A stretch of 64,000 bases of DNA from Peptococcaceae bacterium UBA7702 (GCA_002482535.1 DLGE01000001.1:593513-657512); one strand, 5' to 3'; positions 1-8,603 are shown, counted from the stretch's first letter. A program made the numbers and translations. Notes: a model not told the origin generated them from the letters alone.

Positions 1-304
1 TCATCGCCTTGATCATACCAATGGTGGTGTTCATGTAATACTTGCTGAGGGTGTCTGCAAGCTTCAGTAAATCAACGGGAACGCTAAAAGCGTCGTTTAA
101 CAGTCCGTCGATATGCTTGATTCGGTAATCGCCGGGTTCGTCACAGAAACCAACGACAATACCCTTTTCCGTGGTATGACCGAAAGGAACCGCAACCACA
201 CTGCCGATTCCCACTTCTCCCCAAAGTTCGGGGGGTACTTCATAGACAAAATCGTGATCAAGAGAGGTTATTTTTTTGTTGATGATAACTTTTACATAAC
301 GCAT
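1..304 (-). CDS. priA: Primosomal protein N' (PriA), N-terminal part, runs off the left edge
   Basis: The first 101 codons of a minus-strand gene are present, starting at ATG 304-302. The translation begins MRYVKVIINKKITSLDHDF and continues with a Y-x-V-P segment and V-x-V-P-F-G, followed by K-G-I-V-V-G. This is the pattern of the PriA 3' DNA-binding domain, which recognises the 3' end of a leading strand at stalled forks. The helicase motifs and zinc sites would lie beyond the window. No strong ribosome binding site is visible, but an in-frame stop at 314-316 rules out a start upstream of it. PriA restarts collapsed replication forks by reloading the replicative helicase; here it fits with the DnaD and DnaI genes a few kb upstream. 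The family call rests only on the N-terminal pattern. Confidence 0.82.
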   Translation of the reverse strand, partial: MRYVKVIINKKITSLDHDFVYEVPPELWGEVGIGSVVAVPFGHTTEKGIVVGFCDEPGDYRIKHIDGLLNDAFSVPVDLLKLADTLSKYYMNTTIGMIKAM

Positions 305-534
305 AAATGATAATCAGGTATATCAGCTCATTCAGAAAAAACTCGGCTTTCAGTATCCTATCCCATGGGATGAACGGTATCCGACAGAGGCTGCCGTCGT
401 GGAAGGTAAGTCCGCCCGCAAACGGCATAACGGCGGCCTCCCGCCAGATCCCTTATCTTACCATGCATTTTCTTTTTAGAAACCGTGGGTACCGCCAACG
501 GCGGCATTCCTCTGGTGAAAACGGGCCAAAGGGT

Positions 535-924
535 TTATTCTATTTCTTCATACCGTGACTTTTTGATCTTTCTGTTCATTCTGAGGAAGGCACAGGAGGC
601 GACACCGTGAACGGCGGCTTCTTCCTTTGCCTTTACCTCTGATTCCATTTCCGCTGTCTGTGTTTTTACACAGGCAGCACAGGAAGAAACTTCCTGAGGT
701 TCGGCACCCCTTGCCTGACCCGGTTTTCCGGGGCAGAAAGGTGCACCGTGGATGAAAATCCTTTCCTTATCCGCGGCAGCGGTCTTCTTCGCTTTTTGCG
801 TTTCAGCCCAGGCGGCGCAGGAAGGAATGGTGCGAAAGTCCGCGGCTTCCTGCTGAATATCAGCTTCGCGGGGACAAACAGGAACGCCATGAATGGCGAG
901 GTCCTCTTTGTTATCTTCCTTCAT
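535..924 (-). CDS. Small Cys/His protein with three imperfect HG-x-P-x-CP repeats, function unknown
   Basis: A 129-residue protein starting at ATG 924, placed 8 bases after a strong AGGAGG. A longer in-frame reading from 1005 has no such site. The sequence is built of repeats about 46 residues long: I-H-G-V-P-V-C-P followed by P-S-C-A-A-W and T-Q; then I-H-G-A-P-F-C-P followed by S-S-C-A-A-C and T-Q; then a shortened third unit, V-H-G-V-A-S-C-A-F. The linkers are rich in Lys, Glu and Ala and look helical. There is no signal peptide or membrane segment, so it is probably cytosolic. Conserved Cys and His at fixed spacing suggest metal or Fe-S binding, or a modified peptide, but I do not recognise the family. 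It stands alone between priA and the DUF896 gene. Confidence 0.65.
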   Translation of the reverse strand: MKEDNKEDLAIHGVPVCPREADIQQEAADFRTIPSCAAWAETQKAKKTAAADKERIFIHGAPFCPGKPGQARGAEPQEVSSCAACVKTQTAEMESEVKAKEEAAVHGVASCAFLRMNRKIKKSRYEEIE

Positions 925-1299
925 TTCTTCCACCTCCTTCGTTCTTGCCCGGTAGCATGTATCCGCTTTTGGGAAAACCTGTGATTTTCCCGCACCCTTC
1001 AGCATGCAGGCGGAAAACTGCCGTGCATCACTCTTTCATTGATTTTCCTCGGTTCTTTACCACGTGACAAAATGTATTGCGGTTTCAATGGATTCCTTGG
1101 AAAACGCCGTACCTTCCTCGACATTTCTCCCGGATTTTTTTGACCATAATTTATGAAATTTTGTCATCATTTTCTATATTCATTTTATCAGTTTCCTGTA
1201 TCATTGTAAAGAAGTGTTCTACGCGGAAGAAATACCGGCTGTACCGTTTCCAAAAAGGAGCAAATATTTCAATCTATTTTTTGACCTTTTCTAAACATT
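925..1299. other. Non-coding stretch upstream of the Cys/His repeat gene
   Basis: No convincing gene on either strand. Within it lies a perfect 7-bp stem hairpin at 971-991 (GGGAAAA / TTTTCCC, loop of 7), and a second weaker hairpin at about 1004-1028. Both would sit in the 5' leader of the repeat-protein gene. The part from about 1135 to 1290 is AT-rich. I found no promoter good enough to assign. Confidence 0.4.
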
Positions 1300-1578
1300 T
1301 TATTGTTTGGGAGTCTCTTCCTCCTCACGGCGGCAACAGCCGCAGCTACAATTTTCATGATGATGGTGGTGGGGTTTTGTCCTTTTTTTCAGCGGTGTCA
1401 GACTACCGTCAGCTTCCTGAATGCGGACCCTTTCTAAGGTTGACTTTAAACCGGTTTTAAAGGATTCGATATATTCTTTGCGCAAAACGTCCCTTTCCTC
1501 TGTTTCGGAAGGGGAAAGCGTTTCGTTTTTGGCTTTACGGGCCAATTGGTTTAAGCGCGCGATTTTTGATTGTTCCAT
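1300..1578 (-). CDS. DUF896 (YnzC/UPF0291) family protein with a His/Cys-rich tail
   Basis: A 92-residue protein. Residues 1-60 match the DUF896 two-helix hairpin: I-A-R-L-N-Q-L-A-R-K-A-K, then E-R-x-x-L-R-K-E-Y-I-E-S-F-K, then a short segment ending in D-G-S-L-T-P. Family members are usually about 65-80 residues long, are cytosolic and have no firmly known role. Unusual here is a C-terminal extension holding five consecutive His followed by E-N-C-S-C-G-C-C and an acidic end, which looks like a metal-binding tail. The start follows GAGGAACATGCC. It is the last gene of the lrp-to-DUF896 operon, 11 bp after the nitrilase-family gene. Confidence 0.85.
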   Translation of the reverse strand: MEQSKIARLNQLARKAKNETLSPSETEERDVLRKEYIESFKTGLKSTLERVRIQEADGSLTPLKKRTKPHHHHHENCSCGCCRREEEETPKQ

Positions 1579-1589
1579 GGCATGTTCCT

Positions 1590-2390
1590 CTATATCATAT
1601 TATTATCGATTTCGTCAAGAATGTTCCTACGGTCATGATACACGGGAATCTTCTTGCGCATTTCATTGTCCTTTGTGATGTCGGTTTCAAAAACAAAAAG
1701 CCCCTCCCGATCATCGCCTTGGAGTAACTCACTGCCGTCGGCGGCCACCGCCAAAGAGCCGCCGCCGTAAGCGATGGCGTCTTCGCCGACGCGGTTCACA
1801 CCCACAACGAGAAGCTGGTTTTCGATGGCCCTCGCTTTGAGCAAGGCGGAAAAATGATCGGCCCGGGCCAAGGGCCATTGGGCCGGCACAAAAATGATCT
1901 CGGCTTTACGCAGGGCAAGATTGCGGCAAAAAGCAGGAAAGCGCAGATCATAGCAGAGCATCGTGCCGATGATGCCGCAATCAGTTTCACAGAGTCCCCA
2001 CTCGTTCCCCTGTTCAAAAATGGCGGGTTCATCAATGCCGTAGGGGAAAAGATGTACCTTGCGATATTTATGGAGAAGCTCCCCTTTGCGGTCGATGACC
2101 GGCAGCATATTATAAATACCTTCATCCCTCTTTTCGGCAATGCTGCCGCCAATCACGTTGACTTTATGCTTCGCGGCAATTTCCCGTAAAAAAGCCATGC
2201 TCTCTTCTTTTGTTGTTTCCGCCAAAGCTTTGAGATGCTTCAGGTCGTAGCCGGTATTCCATAATTCCGGCAATACGAGAAAATCACAGCGTTCCGGCAG
2301 ATCCTGGAGCAGAGAGATGATTTTTTCCCTGTTCGCCACTTTTTTACCGAGGGCCACATTCATTTGTACCAAGGCGATTTTTAATTTCAT
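1590..2390 (-). CDS. Carbon-nitrogen hydrolase (nitrilase superfamily, omega-amidase-like)
   Basis: A 266-residue cytosolic enzyme with the full nitrilase catalytic triad: Glu42 (in L-P-E-L-W), Lys111 (in Y-R-K-V-H-L-F) and Cys146 (in L-C-Y-D-L-R-F-P). The length and the L-C-Y-D-L-R-F-P form resemble the YafV/Nit2/MtnU branch, whose members hydrolyse small amides such as 2-oxoglutaramate or 2-oxosuccinamate. Such enzymes often work with an aminotransferase, and a class I/II aminotransferase lies upstream in the same operon, so a transamination/omega-amidase pair is plausible but is inference. The start follows AGGAGAGGAA. The gene begins 9 bp after dnaI. Confidence 0.85.
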   Translation of the reverse strand: MKLKIALVQMNVALGKKVANREKIISLLQDLPERCDFLVLPELWNTGYDLKHLKALAETTKEESMAFLREIAAKHKVNVIGGSIAEKRDEGIYNMLPVIDRKGELLHKYRKVHLFPYGIDEPAIFEQGNEWGLCETDCGIIGTMLCYDLRFPAFCRNLALRKAEIIFVPAQWPLARADHFSALLKARAIENQLLVVGVNRVGEDAIAYGGGSLAVAADGSELLQGDDREGLFVFETDITKDNEMRKKIPVYHDRRNILDEIDNNMI

Positions 2391-2399
2391 TTCCTCTCC

Positions 2400-3188
2400 T
2401 CAGTTCTTTCTCTTTTCCCTTATCCTCTTTTCCCAGCGTATGTCGTTGGCGTTTTCCAAGCGGAAAAAGCGGCACATTTCCAGCAAACGGGAATAAACTC
2501 TGGAGCCCAAGAGCTCTTCCAGTTGCTCCCGTTCTAAATTTGTGGTAATCACCGTGGGCAGCTCGTAATTAAGCCGGTAATTTAAGATGGCAAAGATGGT
2601 TTTTACCGACCAGTCCGTATAGTTATGGGCTCCGAGATCATCCAGGATCAGTACCGGCGCGGTTTTCACTTCCTGCATTAACACACTTTCCCGGTAGGGC
2701 GATTGGTCATTAAAACTGTCGCGGATCAAATCGAGAAAGTCAGGTACCACCACAAAGCGCACGGCGACACCCTTTTCAATCAGATCATTGGCGCAGGCAG
2801 CGGCCAGGAACGTCTTGCCGTAACCTACCGCCCCCTGAAAGAGCAGGCCGTCGGGATTCTCTCCCGCGGCGACTGAAGCCGTAAAACCCTTCGCCGCCTT
2901 GACGGTGGCAACGGCATTATCGCGATAGGTCAGCTTGTTGCCGCCCCGCTTTTCAGCGGAATAAAAGGAAACATCAAAAGCGGCAAAGGTCTGTTTGGCA
3001 AGGTGCGGCGTAATGCCGGCCTTCTCCCGTTTAAGGTCTAAAACAGCCGGCCGCTGACAGGAACAGGCCATGGCGATATCGCCCTCAAAATAAAACCCCT
3101 TATCCTTGCATCTTTGGCAGCGGTAATGAGGTTCTGCTCCCATGTTTATCGCTTCCTTATCAATTTTTAGATCAGCGAATTTTTTCAT
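2400..3188 (-). CDS. dnaI: Helicase loader DnaI/DnaC-type ATPase
   Basis: A 262-residue AAA+ protein. An N-terminal zinc-binding region has Cys24, Cys27, Cys42 and Cys44. Walker A is G-A-V-G-Y-G-K-T at 119-126 and Walker B is V-L-I-L-D-D-L-G (Asp183, Asp184), followed by a sensor-like T-T-N-L-E. This is the architecture of the DnaI/DnaC loaders that place the hexameric replicative helicase on DNA. Its start overlaps the dnaD stop by one base (TGATG), so translation is probably coupled. The pairing with DnaD matches the Firmicute primosome. Confidence 0.86.
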   Translation of the reverse strand: MKKFADLKIDKEAINMGAEPHYRCQRCKDKGFYFEGDIAMACSCQRPAVLDLKREKAGITPHLAKQTFAAFDVSFYSAEKRGGNKLTYRDNAVATVKAAKGFTASVAAGENPDGLLFQGAVGYGKTFLAAACANDLIEKGVAVRFVVVPDFLDLIRDSFNDQSPYRESVLMQEVKTAPVLILDDLGAHNYTDWSVKTIFAILNYRLNYELPTVITTNLEREQLEELLGSRVYSRLLEMCRFFRLENANDIRWEKRIREKRKN

Positions 3189-3904
3189 CAGAATACCTCG
3201 TAGATATCATCGGAATAAATCTCTTCCTGACCGTTCCTGAAAATGCGTTCGTTTTTTTTGGCGCCGTTTTTCGCGGCAGGTTTCCTGTTTTCATCGGCTT
3301 TTTTCAGGTCGGCAACGCTGTGGATTTCCTGCTTCTGCCAGGAGCGGAGCATGGCTTCGATATAGCGAAAATTATATTTTCCCAAAAGCACGGCGCGTTT
3401 TAAGCCTTCTTCAATGAGCTCGGCTGAAATGTTTTGATTGTGATACCAATAGCTGATCTGCTCCCCTTCGATGGGCGAAAGAGGGCGCCCCATTTCCTGC
3501 TCAAAGCGGAGGTAGAGAGCGGAAAAAACTTTGTCCTCTTTGATGGCCTGCTTTTCCTTTTTGATCTTCTCCGCCGATTTGATGGCCCGAATGTTTAAGA
3601 CCTCCACGAATTTATCGATCAATCCGTTCAATTCGATGAATCCTTCGCAATTCAACCGCAAAAACCCTTTATCGATGAGTTGCGCTGCGCTTTCTTTGAC
3701 TTCCTTTTCGGAATAGTTGCTGTCACGGGCCGTGTTTTTAAAAGAAAGGACACTTTTTTTTGCTTTCAAACGCAGCAGGACAATGAGAAACAGTGTTTCC
3801 TCTTCATTGAGGCCAAGTTCTTTATAGTGATCCAGCAGCACATTGGGGACAGTGGTGCTGTCGGAGAGCATTTCCAAGGTCATTTTACTGACTTCCAGTT
3901 TCAT
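3188..3904 (-). CDS. dnaD: DnaD-domain replication initiation protein
   Basis: A 238-residue protein. The N-terminal half (about 20-110) looks like the DnaD winged-helix oligomerisation domain. The second half (about 125-195) contains the DnaB_2/DnaD C-terminal signature, with Y-x-F-R-Y-I-E-A-M-L-R-S-W near residue 180. The tail is basic and then acidic. DnaD bridges the initiator or PriA and the helicase loader. It overlaps dnaI by one base and starts 9 bp after trkH, behind GAGGTAAACG. The symbol follows family function; sequence divergence means a DnaD/DnaB paralogue is possible. Confidence 0.8.
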   Translation of the reverse strand: MKLEVSKMTLEMLSDSTTVPNVLLDHYKELGLNEEETLFLIVLLRLKAKKSVLSFKNTARDSNYSEKEVKESAAQLIDKGFLRLNCEGFIELNGLIDKFVEVLNIRAIKSAEKIKKEKQAIKEDKVFSALYLRFEQEMGRPLSPIEGEQISYWYHNQNISAELIEEGLKRAVLLGKYNFRYIEAMLRSWQKQEIHSVADLKKADENRKPAAKNGAKKNERIFRNGQEEIYSDDIYEVF

Positions 3905-3913
3905 CGTTTACCT

Positions 3914-5362
3914 CTATCTCCGCCAAAAAGCGGGTGTGAATACAATCATTACAGTATAAATCTCAAGACGCCCTAAAAGCATCAAGGCGCAGAGAATCCA
4001 TTTTCCGGCGGGGGATACCGAAGCATAGTTCCCCGCGGGGCCAATCATACCGGAACCGGGGCCATTATTGGACATCGCCGCCATGGAACCGGTGACCGCT
4101 TCCTTAAAGGGCAGCCCCGTTAAGGATAAGGCGACAGCGCCGATGAGCATCAAAATAAAGAAAAGAAAGGCAAACTGCAGCACTCTCATGACCGTATTGT
4201 CCGTGACGGCTTTGCCGTTTACCCTGACTTCCACCATGGCCCGGGGGTGCAGCATTTTAAAGAATTGCGCCTTTAGGCTCTTATACGCCACCAGATAGGT
4301 ACCCATTTTAATGGAACCGGAGGTGGAAGAATACGAAGCGCCGATCAACATAATGCAGATGAGAGTCGTATAGGAGGCCGTGGGCCAAAGATCAAAATTA
4401 TCGGTACAAAAGCCGGTAGTGGTCAGTTGTGAAACCGACTGGAACGCCGCGAGGCGCAAACCGTCACGGAAAGACTCCTCCGTATGCAGCAAAAGATCCA
4501 CCGTTACCGTGACAATCAGGATGAAAATAAAGAAAAAGTAAAGGCGGAATTCCTCGTTCTTCACCAGCATCTTGGGAGAACGGGACACAAAGGATTTGTA
4601 CATCAGCGGAATGCTGATGCCGCCGATAAACATAAAGGCAGTAACCACCCATTCGACATAGACACTGTTAAAACCGCCGATGCTGTCATTTAAAGTCGCA
4701 AAACCGCCGGTGGCAATGGTGCTGAAGGAGAGGCAGAGGGCATCGGAAAATTTCAGGCCACCAAAAAGCAGCAGGATCAAGCAGATCGCGGTCAGCGCGG
4801 TATAGGTCAGCCATAAATAGATGGCGGAGTCTTGCACTTTGGAGGAAATCTTTTCATTGAAAGGACCGGATAACTCCGCCCGCAGCATGGTCAGTCCGCC
4901 GGTATCCGCCTGGGAAAGAATGGCGACAAAGAGCACAATCACCCCGAGACCGCCCAGCCAATGGGTTGCGCTGCGCCAAATCAAAAAAGACGTCGGCACA
5001 GCTTCCACATCCACCAAATTGGAAGCGCCGGTGGTCGTGAAGCCGGATATGGATTCAAAAAAAGCCGAGGTAAAATCGGGGAAAATACCGTTGATATAAT
5101 AAGGCACCGCACCGATCAGAGAAACGGTGATCCAGCTTAGGGTCACAATCAAAAACCCTTCCTTGGCGCGAATGCTTCTTCTTCCCTTTGTGGAATAGAC
5201 CAGGACACTGCCGCTGATCAAACAAATCAAAATCGTCGTTAAAAAAGCGGCGGTATTCGTTTCGGTCTCAAATAACGACCAAACCGTCGGTAACAGTAAG
5301 GCCGCGCCGACAATCAATAAAATTTTACCCAGTGCGTTCAGTACACAGTTGATCCGAATCAT
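3914..5362 (-). CDS. trkH: Trk/Ktr-type potassium uptake channel subunit TrkH
   Basis: A 482-residue polytopic membrane protein with the four-fold MPM repeat of the Trk/Ktr/HKT family. Selectivity-filter loops are visible as T-T-T-G-A-S, A-T-G-G-F-A-T, T-T-T-G-F-C and N-N-G-P-G, each with the expected Gly. It forms the K+ translocating pore and is gated by the TrkA ring encoded just upstream (5-bp gap). The C-terminal end reads F-T-P-A-F-W-R-R, typical of TrkH. The ribosome binding site is weak, which suggests coupling to trkA translation. Confidence 0.95.
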   Translation of the reverse strand: MIRINCVLNALGKILLIVGAALLLPTVWSLFETETNTAAFLTTILICLISGSVLVYSTKGRRSIRAKEGFLIVTLSWITVSLIGAVPYYINGIFPDFTSAFFESISGFTTTGASNLVDVEAVPTSFLIWRSATHWLGGLGVIVLFVAILSQADTGGLTMLRAELSGPFNEKISSKVQDSAIYLWLTYTALTAICLILLLFGGLKFSDALCLSFSTIATGGFATLNDSIGGFNSVYVEWVVTAFMFIGGISIPLMYKSFVSRSPKMLVKNEEFRLYFFFIFILIVTVTVDLLLHTEESFRDGLRLAAFQSVSQLTTTGFCTDNFDLWPTASYTTLICIMLIGASYSSTSGSIKMGTYLVAYKSLKAQFFKMLHPRAMVEVRVNGKAVTDNTVMRVLQFAFLFFILMLIGAVALSLTGLPFKEAVTGSMAAMSNNGPGSGMIGPAGNYASVSPAGKWILCALMLLGRLEIYTVMIVFTPAFWRR

Positions 5363-5367
5363 GACTA

Positions 5368-6708
5368 CTATTTCTCTTCAAAGAATTTTTCCACCGCTTT
5401 GCTGGTTTGAGGTAACGTGATGACGATGAGGCGGTCGCCGGGGAGAATCACGTCATTCCCTTTGGGAATGATGACTTCGCCGCCCCTCATGATCGTGCCT
5501 AAAATTGTATTTTCCGGAAAATGAAGCTCTGTCAAAGGGACATTCAGAATATGCGACTGTTGCGGCGCTTCCAGTTCAATGGCGTGAGCATTGGTATCGC
5601 CCAAAAGCGTCAAAGACAAGACATTGCTTGTACGCACATAACGCAGAATATGACCGGCGGCCAATAAGCGCGGGCTAAAGCTTTGGTCGATGCCGATGCG
5701 GTCGACGATGGGCATAAAATCGGACATTTTCAATTGCACGATGGTACGCTTGGCGCCGAGTTCTTTGGCAATCACCGCGCTTAAAATATTAAAATTATCT
5801 TCGTCGGTGACCGCGATATAAGCGTCGGTTTCTTCGATATTTTCATCTTTCAATAGCTGAATATCACTGGCGTTGCCGTGAATGATCAGCGAATCGTTTA
5901 GCGTATTGGCCAGATTTTTACACTTTTCGTAATCTTCCTCGAAGATTTTAATGTTAAGACCCTCTTTTTCCAACTCGGAAGCAAGGTAATAGCCGATGGT
6001 ATCGCCTCCCACAATGATGACGCTCTTCGCCTTTTTGCGGGATTGGCCGAAATCATGGCCGACTTCTTCCATATGCTCCGTGCTGGTAATCAAAAAGAGG
6101 CGGTCATTTTTCCTGATCGTTTCGTCCCCATTGGGAATGATCATCTTACCGTTTCGGATGATACCGACAATCAAATAAGCGTGGTTGGTTTTGATCTCTT
6201 TGAGCTTTTTCCCCACAACCACGGTGGTATCTAAAATTTTGAATTCCAAAAGCAAGACGCGGCCGTGATTGTAAAAGTCCACATTGATCGCATCGGGATA
6301 ATGGAGCATTTTGCAGATCTGGGTCGCCGCCACACGCTCCGGATTGATGATCAGATCAATCCCCAAAGACTTTTTCAAAGTTACGGAATCAAGATCCACG
6401 AATTCAGGGCTTCTCACCCTGGCAATGGTGGTTTTCACGCCAAAGGATTTGGCGATAAAGCAGGAAACGATGTTGAGCTCGTCCCGTTCGGTCACAGCCA
6501 AAAGCATATCCGCCTCGGCAATACCGGCTTTGCGCAATACCGTCGTTGAAGTGCAGTTCCCCAAAACCGTATCGACATCGAGACGTTCTTCCACGGTAAG
6601 TATGCGCTCTTCATCTCTTTCCACGACAATCACGTCGTGATTCTCATTGGACAGCATATGCGCCAGCACAAAACCGACCTTACCGGCGCCAACGATAATA
6701 ATCTTCAT
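5368..6708 (-). CDS. trkA: Trk potassium uptake regulatory protein TrkA
   Basis: A 446-residue cytosolic protein with two tandem RCK modules. Each has a Rossmann TrkA_N domain (V-G-A-G-K-V-G at about 6-12 and V-G-G-D-T-I-G at about 234-240) and a TrkA_C domain (about 140-215 and 365-445). The family binds NAD(H) and ATP/ADP and gates TrkH. The length is normal for the two-module form. It lies between the aminotransferase (11-bp gap) and trkH in the same transcription unit. Confidence 0.95.
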   Translation of the reverse strand: MKIIIVGAGKVGFVLAHMLSNENHDVIVVERDEERILTVEERLDVDTVLGNCTSTTVLRKAGIAEADMLLAVTERDELNIVSCFIAKSFGVKTTIARVRSPEFVDLDSVTLKKSLGIDLIINPERVAATQICKMLHYPDAINVDFYNHGRVLLLEFKILDTTVVVGKKLKEIKTNHAYLIVGIIRNGKMIIPNGDETIRKNDRLFLITSTEHMEEVGHDFGQSRKKAKSVIIVGGDTIGYYLASELEKEGLNIKIFEEDYEKCKNLANTLNDSLIIHGNASDIQLLKDENIEETDAYIAVTDEDNFNILSAVIAKELGAKRTIVQLKMSDFMPIVDRIGIDQSFSPRLLAAGHILRYVRTSNVLSLTLLGDTNAHAIELEAPQQSHILNVPLTELHFPENTILGTIMRGGEVIIPKGNDVILPGDRLIVITLPQTSKAVEKFFEEK

Positions 6709-6719
6709 CTTCTCATCTC

Positions 6720-7886
6720 TTAACCGTTAATGAATTGATCAATCCTATGAAAGGCCTCTTCGATTTGTTTCATCGATGTCGCGTAGGAACAGCGGATGAA
6801 TCCTTCCCCGCTCTTCCCGAAAGCGTTTCCGGGAACAACAGCCACCCTCTTTTCCTGTAACAGCCTTGTCGCGAAGGTCTCACAGTCCATGCCGAATTTT
6901 TCAATGGAAGGAAAGGCGTAAAAAGCGCCTTCCGGCGTTACCATGTCAAGACCGATATCTTTGGCTTTTTTCACGATATAGCGGCGGCGGTGATCGTATT
7001 CGGTGCGCATTCGCACAACCTCTTTGATGCCGTTGCGAAAAGCTTCAATGGCCGCCATTTGACCCATGATGGGAGCGCAGAGAATCGTATATTGATGAAT
7101 CTTCACCATGGCCTGAATGAATTCAGCGTCACAAGCAATGTAGCCCACCCGCCAGCCGGTCATGGCAAAGGCTTTGGATAAGCCGCTGACCAGAATCGTC
7201 CGCTCCTTCATGTCGGGGAGGGAAGCAAAGGAAACCGGTTCTTGCTCATAGGTGAGTTCGCTGTAGATCTCATCGCTGATGACGATCAGATCGTGTTTTT
7301 TCACCACTTCGGCCAAAGCCAGAAGCTCGTCCTCGGTTAAAACAGCGCCGGTGGGATTATTGGGGAAGCTCAGCATCAACACTTTACTTTTGGGCGTGAT
7401 TTTTGCTTCGATATCCGCCGGTGTCAGTTTAAAGCTCTTTTCCGCCGTGGTGGGAATCATCACCGGCTTACCATGGGACATTAAGGTGCAGGCCTGATAT
7501 GAGACGTAACAGGGCTCGGGAATCAGTACTTCATCACCGGGATTGATCAGCGTGCGCAAAGCCATATCAATGGCCTCACTGGCGCCCACCGTTACGATAA
7601 CCTCTTTGTTTTCATCGTAGCATAGGCCGAACCGTTCATAGAGGTAGCGGACAATCTCTTGCCTCAGTTCCAGCATGCCGTAATTGGAGGTATACATCGT
7701 ATACCCCTTTTCCAGGGAATAAACGCAAGCTTCCCGGATCGTCCAGGGAGAAACAAAATCCGGTTCCCCGACGCCGAGAGAAATGATGTCTTTGGAGTTG
7801 GCACAAAGATCAAAAAACTTGCGGATCCCCGAAGGCGGAATCGCCTTGATATCTTCTGTGATATAATGATCCGGTTGAAAACTCAT
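6720..7886 (-). CDS. PLP-dependent aminotransferase, class I/II (PatA/aromatic aminotransferase-like)
   Basis: A 388-residue fold-type I enzyme. The PLP lysine is Lys238 in S-G-L-S-K-A-F-A-M-T-G-W-R-V-G-Y. Other landmarks are N-N-P-T-G near 176-180, D-E-I-Y-S near 205 and the final Arg in F-I-R-C-S-Y. It is of the Bacillus PatA / AspB-like group acting on aspartate, aromatic or related amino acids; the substrate cannot be read from the sequence. The start overlaps the lrp stop by 4 bp (ATGA), a common arrangement in which an AsnC/Lrp regulator controls its linked aminotransferase. Confidence 0.9.
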   Translation of the reverse strand: MSFQPDHYITEDIKAIPPSGIRKFFDLCANSKDIISLGVGEPDFVSPWTIREACVYSLEKGYTMYTSNYGMLELRQEIVRYLYERFGLCYDENKEVIVTVGASEAIDMALRTLINPGDEVLIPEPCYVSYQACTLMSHGKPVMIPTTAEKSFKLTPADIEAKITPKSKVLMLSFPNNPTGAVLTEDELLALAEVVKKHDLIVISDEIYSELTYEQEPVSFASLPDMKERTILVSGLSKAFAMTGWRVGYIACDAEFIQAMVKIHQYTILCAPIMGQMAAIEAFRNGIKEVVRMRTEYDHRRRYIVKKAKDIGLDMVTPEGAFYAFPSIEKFGMDCETFATRLLQEKRVAVVPGNAFGKSGEGFIRCSYATSMKQIEEAFHRIDQFING

Positions 7887-8377
7887 AATAACACCGCCTG
7901 TCGTTTATCGCTTTCTTCTTCTCCGTAAAATACTTCATTTTCCTTATATTTTTTCAAAACAAAGTTTGTCCAGGTACTTCTGATGCCTTCGATGGTCGAT
8001 AATTTTTCGGCCACGAAGTTGGAGACTTCCATCATGGTCGGGGCCTCTACCATGAGAGCAAAATCGAATTTGCCGGATACCAGCATCAGTGATTTCACTT
8101 CGGGAAAACCGCCGATGCGTCGGGCAATATTGTCAAAACCAACTTCTCTTTGGGGCTGCACTTGCACGTCGATACGGGCATTGACCATTGGTTCTGTGTT
8201 GATGCGATCCCAGTCAACAATCGTCGTATATTTTAAAATAATTCTATCCTCTTCCAGCTCTTTGATGGCTTGATCCAGGGCCGCCCGGTCAATGCCAAGC
8301 ATTGCGGCGACAGTATCTCGGTCTTTGGTACTGTCTTCTGCGAGAATCTTCAAAATTTCAATCTTTAAATCTTTCAT
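7883..8377 (-). CDS. Lrp/AsnC family transcriptional regulator
   Basis: A 164-residue protein with an N-terminal winged helix (about 5-60, including D-R-A-A-L-D-Q-A-I-K-E-L) and a C-terminal RAM/AsnC ligand domain (about 75-150, with V-S-G-K-F-D-F-A-L-M-V). Such regulators form octamers that sense amino acids. It is the first gene of an eight-gene unit ending with DUF896 and probably controls at least the overlapping aminotransferase gene. It starts after GGAGGCAGCC and is preceded by a long structured leader. Confidence 0.9.
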   Translation of the reverse strand: MKDLKIEILKILAEDSTKDRDTVAAMLGIDRAALDQAIKELEEDRIILKYTTIVDWDRINTEPMVNARIDVQVQPQREVGFDNIARRIGGFPEVKSLMLVSGKFDFALMVEAPTMMEVSNFVAEKLSTIEGIRSTWTNFVLKKYKENEVFYGEEESDKRQAVLL

Positions 8378-8464
8378 GGCTGCCTCCGTTGGTTTTCAAA
8401 TTTATCTATCTTTCTTCCCAATCATGTGCTAACTTTTCCCCAAGGGGGTTTCTTTTTCCCCGAT

Positions 8465-8551
8465 CCACTGTTGCCTTTCGCGAAAACTGTTTTGCCCATG
8501 GCATAACCCGTAAAGCAAAGAACCACTGCCATTCGCAAAACGCTTTTGCAC
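8465..8551 (-). repeat. Two imperfect direct repeats, each a hairpin, in the lrp leader
   Basis: Copies at 8465-8497 and 8523-8551 share the pattern CCACTG-(3-5 nt)-TTCGC-AAAA-(2-3 nt)-TTTTGC. Each contains a small inverted repeat, of the form GCAAAA/TTTTGC. On the transcript an outer stem could form between AACCCGT (8553-8559 region) and ACGGGTT (8506-8512 region). They lie within the roughly 210-nt untranslated leader between the promoter and lrp. No known riboswitch class was recognised. Confidence 0.5.
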
Positions 8552-8603
8552 AACGGGTTTTGCAAATCGGAACCGTAATGATCACTCAAAATGATTAAAT
8601 TTT

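Noticed and set aside
535..1005. Longer 156-residue reading of the Cys/His repeat gene
   Set aside because: The first 27 codons have no ribosome binding site and no repeat pattern; ATG 924 has AGGAGG at ideal spacing.
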